Shown here piece by piece: positions 50,711 to 59,784 of a stretch of DNA of 64,000 nucleotides. A program made the position numbers and the translations under genes. The stretch comes from Bacillota bacterium. Lineage in GTDB: Bacteria; Bacillota; Clostridia; Acetivibrionales; JAEXSP01. Where the stretch lies: contig JAEXSP010000026.1 of assembly GCA_023453795.1 (NCBI GenBank), positions 1 to 64,000 on the forward strand, read 5' to 3'. Each line of letters starts with the position of its first letter. The stretch's first letter is position 1. The notes under the pieces were generated by a model. The model did no database searches, had not been told where the DNA came from, and saw only the letters and a program-made list of their open reading frames with translations.

Positions 50711-53401
50711 CTACTTTGTTTCATACCAGTTTGTTCCTGATTTGACCTCAACATATAACGGCACACTCAATGCTGCCGCACTTTCCATGCTGTCCTTCAG
50801 TATTTTTGAAACCTTTTCGATTTCCTCTGCATGGACTTCTATTATAAGTTCATCATGTACCTGTAAAATTAATCTGGATTTAAGGTTATTATCCTTTAAC
50901 TCCTGATGTACCTTAACCATGGCAATCTTAATTATATCAGCCGCACTCCCTTGAATCGGGGTATTCATCGCAATCCTCTCTCCAAAGGATCTGACAGTGA
51001 AATTGCTTGCATGCAGCTCGGGGAGATATCTCCTTCTGTTAAACAGAGTAGTGACATATCCATTATCCTTTCCCTGCTTTACTATATCATGCATATATTG
51101 TCTGACGTTGGGATACTTGCTCAAATACTCATCAATGTATTTTTTCGCCTCTTTCCTCGTAATACCCAAATCCTTGCCGAGGCTGAAATCACCCATGCCG
51201 TACACTATGCCGAAATTAACCGTTTTCGCTCTGGACCTCATCAATGGGGTAACTTCTTCCCTTGCAACACCAAAGATTCTTGATGCAGTCTGTGTATGAA
51301 TGTCCTCATTGTTCCTGAAAGCTTCTATCATATTGGCATCATCAGTAATATGAGCCAGCACCCTCAATTCGATTTGTGAATAGTCTGCGTCAAGCAGTAC
51401 ATAGTTATCATCGCTTCTTACGAATACTTTTCTTATCTTCCGGCCCATTTCAAGCTTGATGGGGATGTTTTGCAGGTTAGGCTCTGTGCTGCTTATTCTT
51501 CCTGTAACCGTTACAGTCTGGTTGAAGCTTGAATGAATTTTCCCCGTGGCAGGGTTTATTACGTTTAAAAGGCCTTCAACATAGGTAGATTTAAGCTTTA
51601 CCAGCTGCCGGTATTCCAAAAGCTTTGATACGATTTCATGCTGGGATGCAAGCTGTTCTAGGACTTCAGCATCTGTAGAATAGCCTGTCTTGGTTTTCTT
51701 GATAACAGGCAGCCCAAGCTTTTCAAATAAAATGAATCCAAGCTGCTTTGTTGAATTGATGTTAAAGCTTTCACCCGCCAATTCATATATGTCGGATGTT
51801 AGGCTGTTAATCTTTTCCTCAAGCTCTCCCGAAAAGCTCTTCAGGACATCAGTATCTACCTTGAACCCCCAGTATTCCATGCTTGAAAGCACTTCAACCA
51901 ATGGCAGCTCTATATTATAATAAAGGTCCTCCTGAGCATTTTCCTTCAACCTTTCCGAAAGTATATCCTTGACGCTGTACAGAACTTCAGCATGCAAACC
52001 GGCTACGGATGAAACCCTTTCAACAGGCATTTCTCCGAATAAAGTAAACGCTTTACCTTTTCCCGACAGCTCTTCTATAGCTTCGATGTACATTTTAAGA
52101 TACTGCTCAGCTAATTCGGATACCTTGTAGGTAGCATTTGAAGGATTTATAAGATAAGCGGCTATCATTGTATCGAATGCAAGCCCGTTGAGTTCAATCC
52201 CTTTGTTTCTCAAATAAAGGATCAGCGGCTTCAAGTCATGTCCAACCTTTTTTATCTCCGGATTTTCCAACAGATCTTTGAATTCGGCCAGAAAATCTTC
52301 TTCAGACAGGCAGCCGTTAAGGCTTACGTAAACACTTTCATCCTTTTCCCATGAAAATGCGGCACCAATGAGCTTGCCGGAAAAACAGCCTGCTCTGTCA
52401 ATCAAATAAAAGACTGCAAATTCCTTACGGGATGCCAATTTCTTTTTCAACAGCCTTAACTTCTGCATTTCTTCAATACATTCTATTATCTTGGTTGTTT
52501 TCTCAATCTGTGCAATATCTGCAAGACCAAACTTTTCTATAAATGATTTGAATTCAAGTCTCGTGAACAGTTCAAAAAGTTTTGTGCGGTCGTAATCGCC
52601 CCTTTTAAGCTCCGGTATTGTACAAAGCTCCGGCATGTTTCTGTCTATTGTTGCCAGCCTTTTACTCATAAAAGCCAGCTCCCTGTTGGAAGTAAGTTTT
52701 TCCCTTACGCTGTTTCTGTCTACATTTTGGAGGTTTTCATAAAGCTCTTCGATGCTGCTGAATTTTTTGATAAGGTCTAAAGCCGTCTTCTCTCCGATTC
52801 CGGGAACTCCCGGTATGTTGTCTGAGGTATCGCCCATCAAGCCTTTTACGTCGATGAATTGCACCGGAGTTACCCCATACTTCTCAAGCATCCTGTTATA
52901 ATCGTATTCTTCTGTTTCTGTTTTGCCGCCCTTGGTTATTGGCATTTTAATCCTGGTCTTTTCTGAAGCCAGCTGAAGTGAATCCTTGTCACCCGTGACT
53001 ATAACAACGTTAAGTCCCTCCTGCTCAGCACAGTATGAAACAGACCCGATGATATCATCAGCTTCAAAGCCCTCGTATTCCAATCTTTTTATATTCATTG
53101 CATCCAGCACTTCTTTGATTACAGGCACCTGCACTGCCAATTCTCCCGGCATGCCTTTTCTTTTTGCCTTGTAGCCTTCAAATTCCTTATGTCTGAAAGT
53201 AGGGGCCTTGAGGTCAAACGCAACACAAAGGTAATCCGGATTCTCTTCCTCAAGATATTTATTAAGTATATTGATAAAGCCGAAAACAGCGTTTGTATAA
53301 AGTCCGTAGGTAGTTGCAAGCAGCTGGGAGCCTTGCAAACCGTAAAATGCCCTGTTAAGGATACTGTTTCCGTCTATAAGCATTATTTTTCCTGTTTTCA
53401 T
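50711..53401 (-). CDS. polA: DNA polymerase I
   Basis: From the ATG at 53401 (GGAGG upstream) the protein has 896 residues. It has a 5'-nuclease domain ('LIDGNSILNRAFYG', 'GFEADDIIGS', 'DKDSLQL', 'GVPGIGEKTA'), a 3'-5' exonuclease-like domain in which the DxE catalytic motif is replaced (FYLIDRAG), and an intact polymerase domain (DADYSQIELRVLAH, RSRAKTVNFGIVYGMG, QVHDELIIEVH). Loss of proofreading residues is usual for Bacillus-type Pol I. It fills gaps in repair and removes RNA primers. Confidence 0.96.
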   Translation of the reverse strand: MKTGKIMLIDGNSILNRAFYGLQGSQLLATTYGLYTNAVFGFINILNKYLEEENPDYLCVAFDLKAPTFRHKEFEGYKAKRKGMPGELAVQVPVIKEVLDAMNIKRLEYEGFEADDIIGSVSYCAEQEGLNVVIVTGDKDSLQLASEKTRIKMPITKGGKTETEEYDYNRMLEKYGVTPVQFIDVKGLMGDTSDNIPGVPGIGEKTALDLIKKFSSIEELYENLQNVDRNSVREKLTSNRELAFMSKRLATIDRNMPELCTIPELKRGDYDRTKLFELFTRLEFKSFIEKFGLADIAQIEKTTKIIECIEEMQKLRLLKKKLASRKEFAVFYLIDRAGCFSGKLIGAAFSWEKDESVYVSLNGCLSEEDFLAEFKDLLENPEIKKVGHDLKPLILYLRNKGIELNGLAFDTMIAAYLINPSNATYKVSELAEQYLKMYIEAIEELSGKGKAFTLFGEMPVERVSSVAGLHAEVLYSVKDILSERLKENAQEDLYYNIELPLVEVLSSMEYWGFKVDTDVLKSFSGELEEKINSLTSDIYELAGESFNINSTKQLGFILFEKLGLPVIKKTKTGYSTDAEVLEQLASQHEIVSKLLEYRQLVKLKSTYVEGLLNVINPATGKIHSSFNQTVTVTGRISSTEPNLQNIPIKLEMGRKIRKVFVRSDDNYVLLDADYSQIELRVLAHITDDANMIEAFRNNEDIHTQTASRIFGVAREEVTPLMRSRAKTVNFGIVYGMGDFSLGKDLGITRKEAKKYIDEYLSKYPNVRQYMHDIVKQGKDNGYVTTLFNRRRYLPELHASNFTVRSFGERIAMNTPIQGSAADIIKIAMVKVHQELKDNNLKSRLILQVHDELIIEVHAEEIEKVSKILKDSMESAAALSVPLYVEVKSGTNWYETK

Positions 53402-53457
53402 ACGTAAACCTCCAGTATTATTATTCGTCCAGTTAAGGTTCCTAAACAATTTTACAC

Positions 53458-53483
53458 AAAAAAACAACAACCGTAAACGGTTG
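53458..53483 (-). terminator. Terminator of sigma/anti-sigma operon
   Basis: CAACCG/CGGTTG (53468-53473 with 53478-53483, loop TAAA) is followed on the minus strand by a U-rich run (53467-53458). It separates the anti-sigma gene from polA. Confidence 0.75.
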
Positions 53484-53561
53484 CTGAACATTTATTTTGC
53501 CAATTGACAAAAGCACATTCCTTCATGTGACTGAAATGAACTTTTTTATCCTGACATTACC

Positions 53562-54797
53562 CTAGTTTTTAAAATTAATTGTAACTATGGTATATTCAGA
53601 TTCGTTTTTTAGCTCATTCATTTCATTTTGAACCTTCTGCAGCTCGTCATTCTTTTTTTTATCACTCGCCTGATCCGTATTATTTGCAGTACTGTCGGCG
53701 ACATTGGCCCCTGCGGATAAAACGTCCGCTTTATCCTGATAATCCTTGATTTGGCCGGTAACATCAACAACATTAAGCTCCCCGATTTCTAATTGGGCTG
53801 ATGAAAAATTACTGTTTAAATAGTCGATGAATTGCTGGTATGCCGCATTGGGCACTTTTATTTTTAATTCGGTACTAATGCCTGTGGCTGTTATACTTAT
53901 ACTTTTCTCGTCGCTTGCTGCTTCAGGTATCAGTTCTGCTCCATAGGAGGATAGATTACTCTTGATTTTTTCTATACCTTCAGACTGATTGTATGAAACC
54001 ATGGATATGCTTATATTTTTCAGCTGATAAGTCTTATTATCCTCCTGTACACCAAGGGCCATCATATGATTTTCTTTATCATCGCTTATTGCAGTCTTAT
54101 TGCTTTGTTTCGGCTCACTAGGCTCTTTATTGCTGCTTCTTAAAGCTGCTTCTTCATTTGAAGCCGGTATATTTGTCACCGGTGGAACAGCTTTTTTACT
54201 TTTTGGGGCTGAATAGTTCGAAATACTCTTCGATTTGTTTTCAGTAGGTGAAGTATCTTTGAGGTTATTGGTGTTTTTGGGATTACCGTCATTTGCTGGA
54301 ATTTCAGTATTCTCGATTTTTTTTGTGTTTGTTTTATCTTTATCTGTCCAAGTATAGGTCGGAGACTCAGAAGCCGCACCGGTTCCTGCTTTCGGTTGAT
54401 ATTTCTTATAATCGGTTTTACTTTGGGAAGGTACGCTCTGTCTATCAACCGGGCTGTTCCATGGAAGTCCTTTGATTATAATTGAGATTACCAATACTGC
54501 AGCTACAGTCGAACAGATAGCAAGATACTTTCTTATAATGTATGTTGTTTTTTGTTTGCTTTCCATTGCGTGCTTTTCTACTAAAAGCTTATCGTGAAGC
54601 CCTTTTCTGAAATCCTGCGGTAATTCTTCTTCCGGCATGTCCTTGCATATATCCATCAACCTTCTTGTTTCATCCAATTCATTTCTGCATTCCTTACAAG
54701 CTTTGATATGACTCTCAAATTCAGCGGATTCTATCTCATTCAGCTCTTTATCCAGATATTCGCAAATCCTATTCCTTATTTCATCGCAGTTATTCAT
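53562..54797 (-). CDS. Membrane anti-sigma factor with zinc finger and DUF4349-like domain
   Basis: The 411-residue protein starts at an ATG (54797) behind AGGAGGG. An N-terminal ZAS-type zinc finger has His30, Cys34 and Cys37 (HIKACKEC), the part that holds an ECF sigma factor. A single transmembrane helix (about 91-109) follows, then a long Thr/Ser/Lys/Asn-rich linker (about 115-245) and an extracellular C-terminal domain with 'ISISMVSYNQSEGIEKIKSNLSSYGAEL' and a coiled segment before 'YTIVTINFKN', resembling DUF4349. It lies directly downstream of the ECF sigma gene, with a 21-base gap, and should release it on an envelope signal. Confidence 0.88.
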   Translation of the reverse strand: MNNCDEIRNRICEYLDKELNEIESAEFESHIKACKECRNELDETRRLMDICKDMPEEELPQDFRKGLHDKLLVEKHAMESKQKTTYIIRKYLAICSTVAAVLVISIIIKGLPWNSPVDRQSVPSQSKTDYKKYQPKAGTGAASESPTYTWTDKDKTNTKKIENTEIPANDGNPKNTNNLKDTSPTENKSKSISNYSAPKSKKAVPPVTNIPASNEEAALRSSNKEPSEPKQSNKTAISDDKENHMMALGVQEDNKTYQLKNISISMVSYNQSEGIEKIKSNLSSYGAELIPEAASDEKSISITATGISTELKIKVPNAAYQQFIDYLNSNFSSAQLEIGELNVVDVTGQIKDYQDKADVLSAGANVADSTANNTDQASDKKKNDELQKVQNEMNELKNESEYTIVTINFKN

Positions 54798-54818
54798 CTC
54801 CAACCCTCCTTTCCATAT

Positions 54819-55415
54819 CTATTTGACGTAATATTCGCTGATTAGTTCCTTCTTTTTCTTCAAAATATCCTTAAGTGACTGCCGTGCACGATTAATCCTT
54901 GATTTAACGGTTCCTTCGGGACATTTAACAATTCTTGCTATTTCATCATAGCTGAACCCTTCAATGTCCCGTAAAACAATTATAGTGCGGTGCTCTTCAG
55001 AGAGAGACTGTATGGCATCATTAACTATTCTTCTTATTTCATTTGTTTGAGCTTTTTCTTCGGGGCCTGGGCTTTTATCCTCGATTTGGATTTTAACCTC
55101 TCCGTCTTCAAGCTTTATTTCGTCATTTATGTATACAACCTGTTTATTCTTTCTTTTTCTTATTTCGTCCAGGCATAGGTTTGTAGTTATCCTGAATATC
55201 CATGTGGAAAAAGAAGCTTCTTCCTTGAAATTTCTAAGCGACCTGAATACCCTTATCAGAGCTTCCTGGGCGATTTCAGCGGCATCCTCGCTATTCCCTG
55301 TCATTCTCAATGCAATGTTATAAACTTTTTTCTGATAGCGCTCCACAAGGCTTTCAAAAGCTTCTATATCGCCATTCTTAGCTTTTTTTAGAAGAGCCTT
55401 TTCATTTTCGCTCAT
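54819..55415 (-). CDS. ECF sigma factor (SigW-like)
   Basis: A 198-residue sigma-70 family ECF factor from the ATG at 55415. Region 2 is 'LVERYQKKVYNIALRMTGNSEDAAEIAQEALIRVFRSLRNFKEEASFSTWIFRITTNLCLDEIRKRK' in pattern, and region 4 includes 'LRDIEGFSYDEIARIVKCPEGTVKSRINRARQSLK'. It directs RNA polymerase to envelope-stress-type promoters when released by the co-encoded anti-sigma factor. GGGGTGAGAG lies before the ATG. Its leader carries an intrinsic terminator (55443-55469). Confidence 0.93.
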   Translation of the reverse strand: MSENEKALLKKAKNGDIEAFESLVERYQKKVYNIALRMTGNSEDAAEIAQEALIRVFRSLRNFKEEASFSTWIFRITTNLCLDEIRKRKNKQVVYINDEIKLEDGEVKIQIEDKSPGPEEKAQTNEIRRIVNDAIQSLSEEHRTIIVLRDIEGFSYDEIARIVKCPEGTVKSRINRARQSLKDILKKKKELISEYYVK

Positions 55416-55442
55416 TAATGCTCTCACCCCCGGCCTGTAAAC

Positions 55443-55469
55443 AAAAAAGATGATAGATTGACCATCATC
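55443..55469 (-). terminator. Terminator in the leader of the ECF sigma operon
   Basis: On the minus strand GATGAT (55469-55464) pairs with ATCATC (55454-55449) across a 9-nt loop and is followed by six U residues (55448-55443). It lies between a predicted promoter (55482-55510) and the sigma ATG (55415), so it could attenuate that operon. It could also end the pilM transcript, whose stop is 95 bases upstream. Confidence 0.6.
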
Positions 55470-55481
55470 CCTAGATTATTA

Positions 55482-55510
55482 ATTATACCTTCTTTATTAG
55501 GTTTTTTGAA
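55482..55510 (-). promoter_or_regulatory. Promoter of the ECF sigma operon
   Basis: On the minus strand TTCAAA (55510-55505) and TATAAT (55487-55482) are spaced by 17 bases. Transcription would start near 55475, a few bases before the terminator hairpin. Confidence 0.6.
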
Positions 55511-55563
55511 TATGTAATCAAAACTCTTTAATTATTCTTAATATTTAGTGCTTATATTAACAG

Positions 55564-56682
55564 CTACAACGCTATCCCTAAAGCATTTACCAGATACCTT
55601 ATTTTTTTATAATCCATATCATTCCCGAACTCTATATTTCTGAAATCCATCATATCGACAGTATAGACATCTGCAGGAATTATACTGCCTGCAAATTCCC
55701 TTAGTCCCTTTGTACCCGATCCTCCGCCTATGAAAACGATTTTTTCGGCTTTATGTCCTCCGCACCTGTCAGCATAGAAATCCAAGCTTCTTTTTATGTT
55801 CCTGAGAATTTCACCAAGGTAATCTCTTATGCATTCATTTACAATTTTCTCTATTTCATCTCCCACATGTATCTCATCTTGAATTCCATGCATCCTTTTG
55901 TACTTTTCGGCTGTCTCCTTCGATACACCAAGCCTTCTGCCTATTATTTCATCCTGGTTGAGTCCTCCCGCAAGAATTATGCGATTGAATTCAAGAGCTC
56001 CGTTATTCAGTATGCTTAGGTTTGTAGTCTCTGATCCGAGGTCAACTACTGCTGTGGTTCCGCGATTCAATTCACAAAGCCGCTCCCGGTCTTTTCCAAC
56101 CGGTCCGGCCCCCTTGCTGAAAAAGCGTGCAGTACTGCAAAATGGCACTTCAATCGAAACGGGCTTGAAATCAAGCAGTTTCAATAGCCTTACATAGTTC
56201 TCTATGGTAGTGTTTGGGACTATAGTCACAAGCACCTTCAAATAAATAATCTTATTGGCTGCCCTTTCTCCTGTAACTCTATAAAAAATTTTTTGGGTTT
56301 GTATATCAACATGAAGCTTTCGCTTTACTTCTTCTCTTATCCTCTCTTCCAGCTTTTTATTATCTGCCTTGGGGACAGAAACCACCTTGGAGATTAAATT
56401 CGATCCTGCCGAAATAGCAATTTTAACATTCTTTTCATTAATTTTCTGTGCTTTCAGGACTTTTTTAATATTTTTTGCAATGTCCGAAATATCCGAAATG
56501 ACACCATTTTTTATGCACCCCGAAGGCGTTTTACCGATACCGTAATTAATGATTTTTATAGTGGAATCTGATTTTTTTCTTGCATGTACAACCTTTATAT
56601 TAGCAGCACCTATATCAATGCCGAGTATATCATTTTTCCGGAATACTTTTCCCAGCTCACTGAACGAAAAAGGATTTACCAT
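55564..56682 (-). CDS. pilM: PilM-like actin-fold ATPase
   Basis: The 372-residue protein has the actin/FtsA fold of type IV pilus assembly protein PilM: 'ILGIDIGAANIKVVHARK' (phosphate 1), 'TAVVDLGSETTNLSILNNGALEF' (phosphate 2) and 'IVFIGGGSGTKGLREF' (adenosine). PilM normally recruits PilN/PilO to the membrane, but no pilN, pilO, pilB or pilin genes are next to it; downstream is the ECF sigma gene. It may work with distant pilus genes or in another envelope assembly. It is divergent from the receiver gene at 56878. Confidence 0.85.
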   Translation of the reverse strand: MVNPFSFSELGKVFRKNDILGIDIGAANIKVVHARKKSDSTIKIINYGIGKTPSGCIKNGVISDISDIAKNIKKVLKAQKINEKNVKIAISAGSNLISKVVSVPKADNKKLEERIREEVKRKLHVDIQTQKIFYRVTGERAANKIIYLKVLVTIVPNTTIENYVRLLKLLDFKPVSIEVPFCSTARFFSKGAGPVGKDRERLCELNRGTTAVVDLGSETTNLSILNNGALEFNRIILAGGLNQDEIIGRRLGVSKETAEKYKRMHGIQDEIHVGDEIEKIVNECIRDYLGEILRNIKRSLDFYADRCGGHKAEKIVFIGGGSGTKGLREFAGSIIPADVYTVDMMDFRNIEFGNDMDYKKIRYLVNALGIAL

Positions 56683-56877
56683 TATACCTTCCTCCGTGCA
56701 TCAATTTAGTTATAAAGCCTATTTCCTGTTTGAAACCCGATAATTTATTGAAGTTTAAGAAGATTATATTCTCCTCTTACATTTATTGTCAATTTCAATT
56801 CCCACATATTTCTAAAGGTTTTTTTAATTCAAAAGTAGAATATCTTTTAAAGAAAATGAATAAAAAGAGGGGTTGAA

Positions 56878-57306
56878 ATGATAAACACAATACTAATAAC
56901 AGACGATAATGTGCTGGATAACGTTATTCTTAGAGATTATCTGTACAAGGAAAGGTTCAACGTCATATCTGCTCTTAACGGCCGGGAAGCTTTGGAAATG
57001 CTCGAAAGCCGGAATGTAGACCTGATCATCCTTGATCTTGTAATGCCCGTGCTCGATGGATACGGCTTTATGAAACAGTTCTCGAAAACGCGGCTTTACA
57101 AGGAAATACCCGTTATAGTGGCTTCAAGTCTCGATGACAGAGAAAACATAGAAAGAATTCTGGAATACGATATTTACGATTATATAATCAAGCCGCTAGA
57201 CCACTTCAACAGGCTTATACTTGTAAACAAAATAAAAAATGCCATTGAGATAAGAAAAATGAAACAAGAGCTAAATGAACTGAAAAAGCAGCCAAGTGCG
57301 GATTAA
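56878..57306 (+). CDS. Stand-alone receiver response regulator
   Basis: The 142-residue protein is a single receiver with acidic pair TDDN (8-11), phosphoacceptor Asp in 'LIILDLVMPVLDG' (about 54), Ser-Ser in 'VASSLDD' and Lys in 'IIKPLD'. A short charged helix (about 122-142) follows. It does not resemble the 131-residue paralogue pair elsewhere in the window. It lies divergent from pilM across 195 bases and is closed by its own terminator. GAGGGG precedes the ATG. A link to pilM or the chemosensory operon is plausible but unproved. Confidence 0.88.
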   Translation: MINTILITDDNVLDNVILRDYLYKERFNVISALNGREALEMLESRNVDLIILDLVMPVLDGYGFMKQFSKTRLYKEIPVIVASSLDDRENIERILEYDIYDYIIKPLDHFNRLILVNKIKNAIEIRKMKQELNELKKQPSAD

Positions 57307-57325
57307 CACCCGCCTGGCTGCTTTT
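57284..57325 (+). terminator. Terminator of the receiver gene
   Basis: AAAAGCAGCCA (57284-57294) pairs with TGGCTGCTTTT (57315-57325), with an inner GCGG/CCGC stem. The 5' arm overlaps the last codons and stop of the gene. Confidence 0.85.
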
Positions 57326-57361
57326 CTTACTTCTTCATGATTTATTCATTATTACCCTGTA

Positions 57362-59734
57362 CTATGGCTGTACAATAATAACTTTAACCTTTGATGTGTT
57401 ATATGGAGTTTCAAGGTAAACCGATATTTTGCCATAAGTCGTACCCGGCTGTATGTCATTAACTCCCTTTTGTGTGTAGACATTATTGCTGTCTTTGTAA
57501 TAAATCGCTATATCATTATCAAAAACATATACCGAGTTGTTAATTTTGATTCTTTTGGTGTCTATTGCCTGGATCGCAGCTGTTTCTACAACAGGATTCC
57601 TGACATCGTATGTGTAGTAAACTGAGTTATTCACAAGCCTGACTTTAATTACAGCTCCAAGATAGACATCCTTCATATATGTATTGCAAGTGTACTCTTT
57701 ATTATCGATAAGCAAGGTATACGTGTAGGAACTGGAGGAACCCGTTCCCTTTATAATAATTTGCTTGACTACACCCATGTAATACCCTTCATTCAGTATA
57801 TTATCGACAAACATTACATTGATGTCATCAAAAGACCCGTTCTTGTTGATAAATTTGATTTTACCGGAAGGAACCGTACCGTTGGGCATGTCACTCCAGT
57901 TAACCAGCTTGGCTACAGCATCGTTATTTCCGTCATTTGATATCAAGTCGAATATTTTTATGTTATCTGCTGCAAAGCCGGAATCTATACGTCTTTCATC
58001 CCTGTCCAAGGTATAGCTCTTGTCAGTTGAATAATTGAATGCTTCTATAGCCACTGTTTCGTCATCAATGTAGTTAAACCTAATCAACTTGCCCTTAATA
58101 TCACCTTTTACCGCATTGAGTTCCTCTTCCTTCTTATAGGTTCCGACTGACCCGTCTGCCAGCAGCTTTTTTACATTATCCAGCTTATAGGTCTTGGTAG
58201 ACCCATCAGCCAGAAGCATTTTTACATTATAGATCATTTTGCCCCTGTCTTCCAGATCGGTAGAAATTGTTGTTGTTGTATTCAGTACCACGGCATAGCT
58301 TGAATTGTCATAAGAGTCGGTATATACTATGTCAGCGACCTTTCCGTCACTGCCAAGCAGTAAGGTTACACTGTCCCCTACCTTAAAAGCTCCGGTTGCA
58401 TTTCCTATCTTGCTGTAATTTAAATCTGCACTTAAATCATAGTTGGTATTATCTATCTGTATCGTCTTTGGAGAAAGCTTGTTGGGCAGTATATTCGTAA
58501 TCTTGCCCTGTACGGTATTGTCAAGTACAAGAATATATCTGTTGTTGTTCCATATGTCTGAAACCTGGTATACCACATCACCGGTTTCAATCTGGGAAAA
58601 GCTTATCAACTGCCCGTTTTTATTAATATGAGGGTTATTTGAAAAGTCAATGCCGCCGATCTTATTTGCAGAAATATTTCCGTTGCTTGCCACCTCCGGC
58701 TTACTATAAACAGGATCTATGATAATCGCATACTCATAGCCCGTCCCGGATGTATTCTTAATGAATATGAAGGCTGTGTTGGTTTGTAGCATGCCCTTTA
58801 TACTATCGTAGGCAATTTTCTCTCCCTGGTAATAATAAACCGTTTTATCCGGCAGATCCATTGTTTTATCCGTACCTTTAGCGCTGTATGTTATTGTTGT
58901 GTTTACTGCACTTTTAACAGTAATGTCCGCTTCAGTCCTTAGATTGTCCGTTGCATTGGTTATCGAGTCATCATCAATAACTACTCTGTATTGTCCTCCC
59001 AGCTTTAGAGATACATCTGCTCCGGATACATAATAAATGCCTTTGTCTGTAAGAACCTGATTGCTTGATAATTTGCTTAAAATTTTGGAGTTGGCTAATA
59101 TTATACATTTTAGATATCTGCCAGTACTATCGGCAAATGTCTGATCTGTCGTTCCGGATTTCTTTACATTTGTATCCAACAGCCTGTCAATTATGAGTGC
59201 TGCGGCCCATCTGGGCAGTCCGTCATTATTTCCCAGGTTTATGCCGTCAACAATTCTAAGCATTTTCGCCTTATCTGTATAGTTTCTGGGCCATATGCCC
59301 GTAACATCCTGATCAGTGTAGCCAAGCGCCCTTACTGCCGCTGTACATGCCTGAGCAAATGTAACTTTGTCCCTAGGGTGGAACTTACCGTCAGCCATTC
59401 CTGAAAGATAGCCCTTGCTTACAGCGAAATTAATATACCCACTGTAAGTATCAGTCTTTTTTACATCTGAAAAAGATGTGGTGCCCGCAAGAGCTTTTGC
59501 CGAATCATTAAGCCCAGCGGCAGTAATAAGGACTTTTGCAAATTCTTCCCTTGTAACAACAGTATTTGGTTTAAATACCCCTTTGGATATTTCACTCATT
59601 ATTCCAAGCTGAACTACGTTATTAACTGCAGCTTTATAAATGCTGTCCATCGGTAAATCCGTAGGTTTCGCAAATGCGCCAAGCGGTGTTGCCAGTATTA
59701 TCATTGCCAGAATAACGGATATGTACTTTTTCAT
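57362..59734 (-). CDS. Large SLH-domain surface protein
   Basis: A 790-residue exported protein with a signal peptide (about 1-22, ending AFA) and three SLH modules at about 28-75, 88-140 and 150-195 ('VVQLGIMSEISKGVFKPNTVVTREEFAKVLI', 'SGYINFAVSKGYLSGMADGKFHPRDKVTFAQACTAAVRALGY'). The rest (about 200-790) is a beta-rich region with repeated segments such as 'LLADGSTKTYKLDNVKKLLADGSVGTYKKE', of unknown function. SLH modules anchor it to the cell wall. GGAGG lies before the ATG. It follows the MacB-like permease by 50 bases and could be in the same operon. Confidence 0.88.
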   Translation of the reverse strand: MKKYISVILAMIILATPLGAFAKPTDLPMDSIYKAAVNNVVQLGIMSEISKGVFKPNTVVTREEFAKVLITAAGLNDSAKALAGTTSFSDVKKTDTYSGYINFAVSKGYLSGMADGKFHPRDKVTFAQACTAAVRALGYTDQDVTGIWPRNYTDKAKMLRIVDGINLGNNDGLPRWAAALIIDRLLDTNVKKSGTTDQTFADSTGRYLKCIILANSKILSKLSSNQVLTDKGIYYVSGADVSLKLGGQYRVVIDDDSITNATDNLRTEADITVKSAVNTTITYSAKGTDKTMDLPDKTVYYYQGEKIAYDSIKGMLQTNTAFIFIKNTSGTGYEYAIIIDPVYSKPEVASNGNISANKIGGIDFSNNPHINKNGQLISFSQIETGDVVYQVSDIWNNNRYILVLDNTVQGKITNILPNKLSPKTIQIDNTNYDLSADLNYSKIGNATGAFKVGDSVTLLLGSDGKVADIVYTDSYDNSSYAVVLNTTTTISTDLEDRGKMIYNVKMLLADGSTKTYKLDNVKKLLADGSVGTYKKEEELNAVKGDIKGKLIRFNYIDDETVAIEAFNYSTDKSYTLDRDERRIDSGFAADNIKIFDLISNDGNNDAVAKLVNWSDMPNGTVPSGKIKFINKNGSFDDINVMFVDNILNEGYYMGVVKQIIIKGTGSSSSYTYTLLIDNKEYTCNTYMKDVYLGAVIKVRLVNNSVYYTYDVRNPVVETAAIQAIDTKRIKINNSVYVFDNDIAIYYKDSNNVYTQKGVNDIQPGTTYGKISVYLETPYNTSKVKVIIVQP

Positions 59735-59784
59735 TTAAACGGCCTCCATCCTTTTCCATAATGTTATTGAAACAAATATAAATT

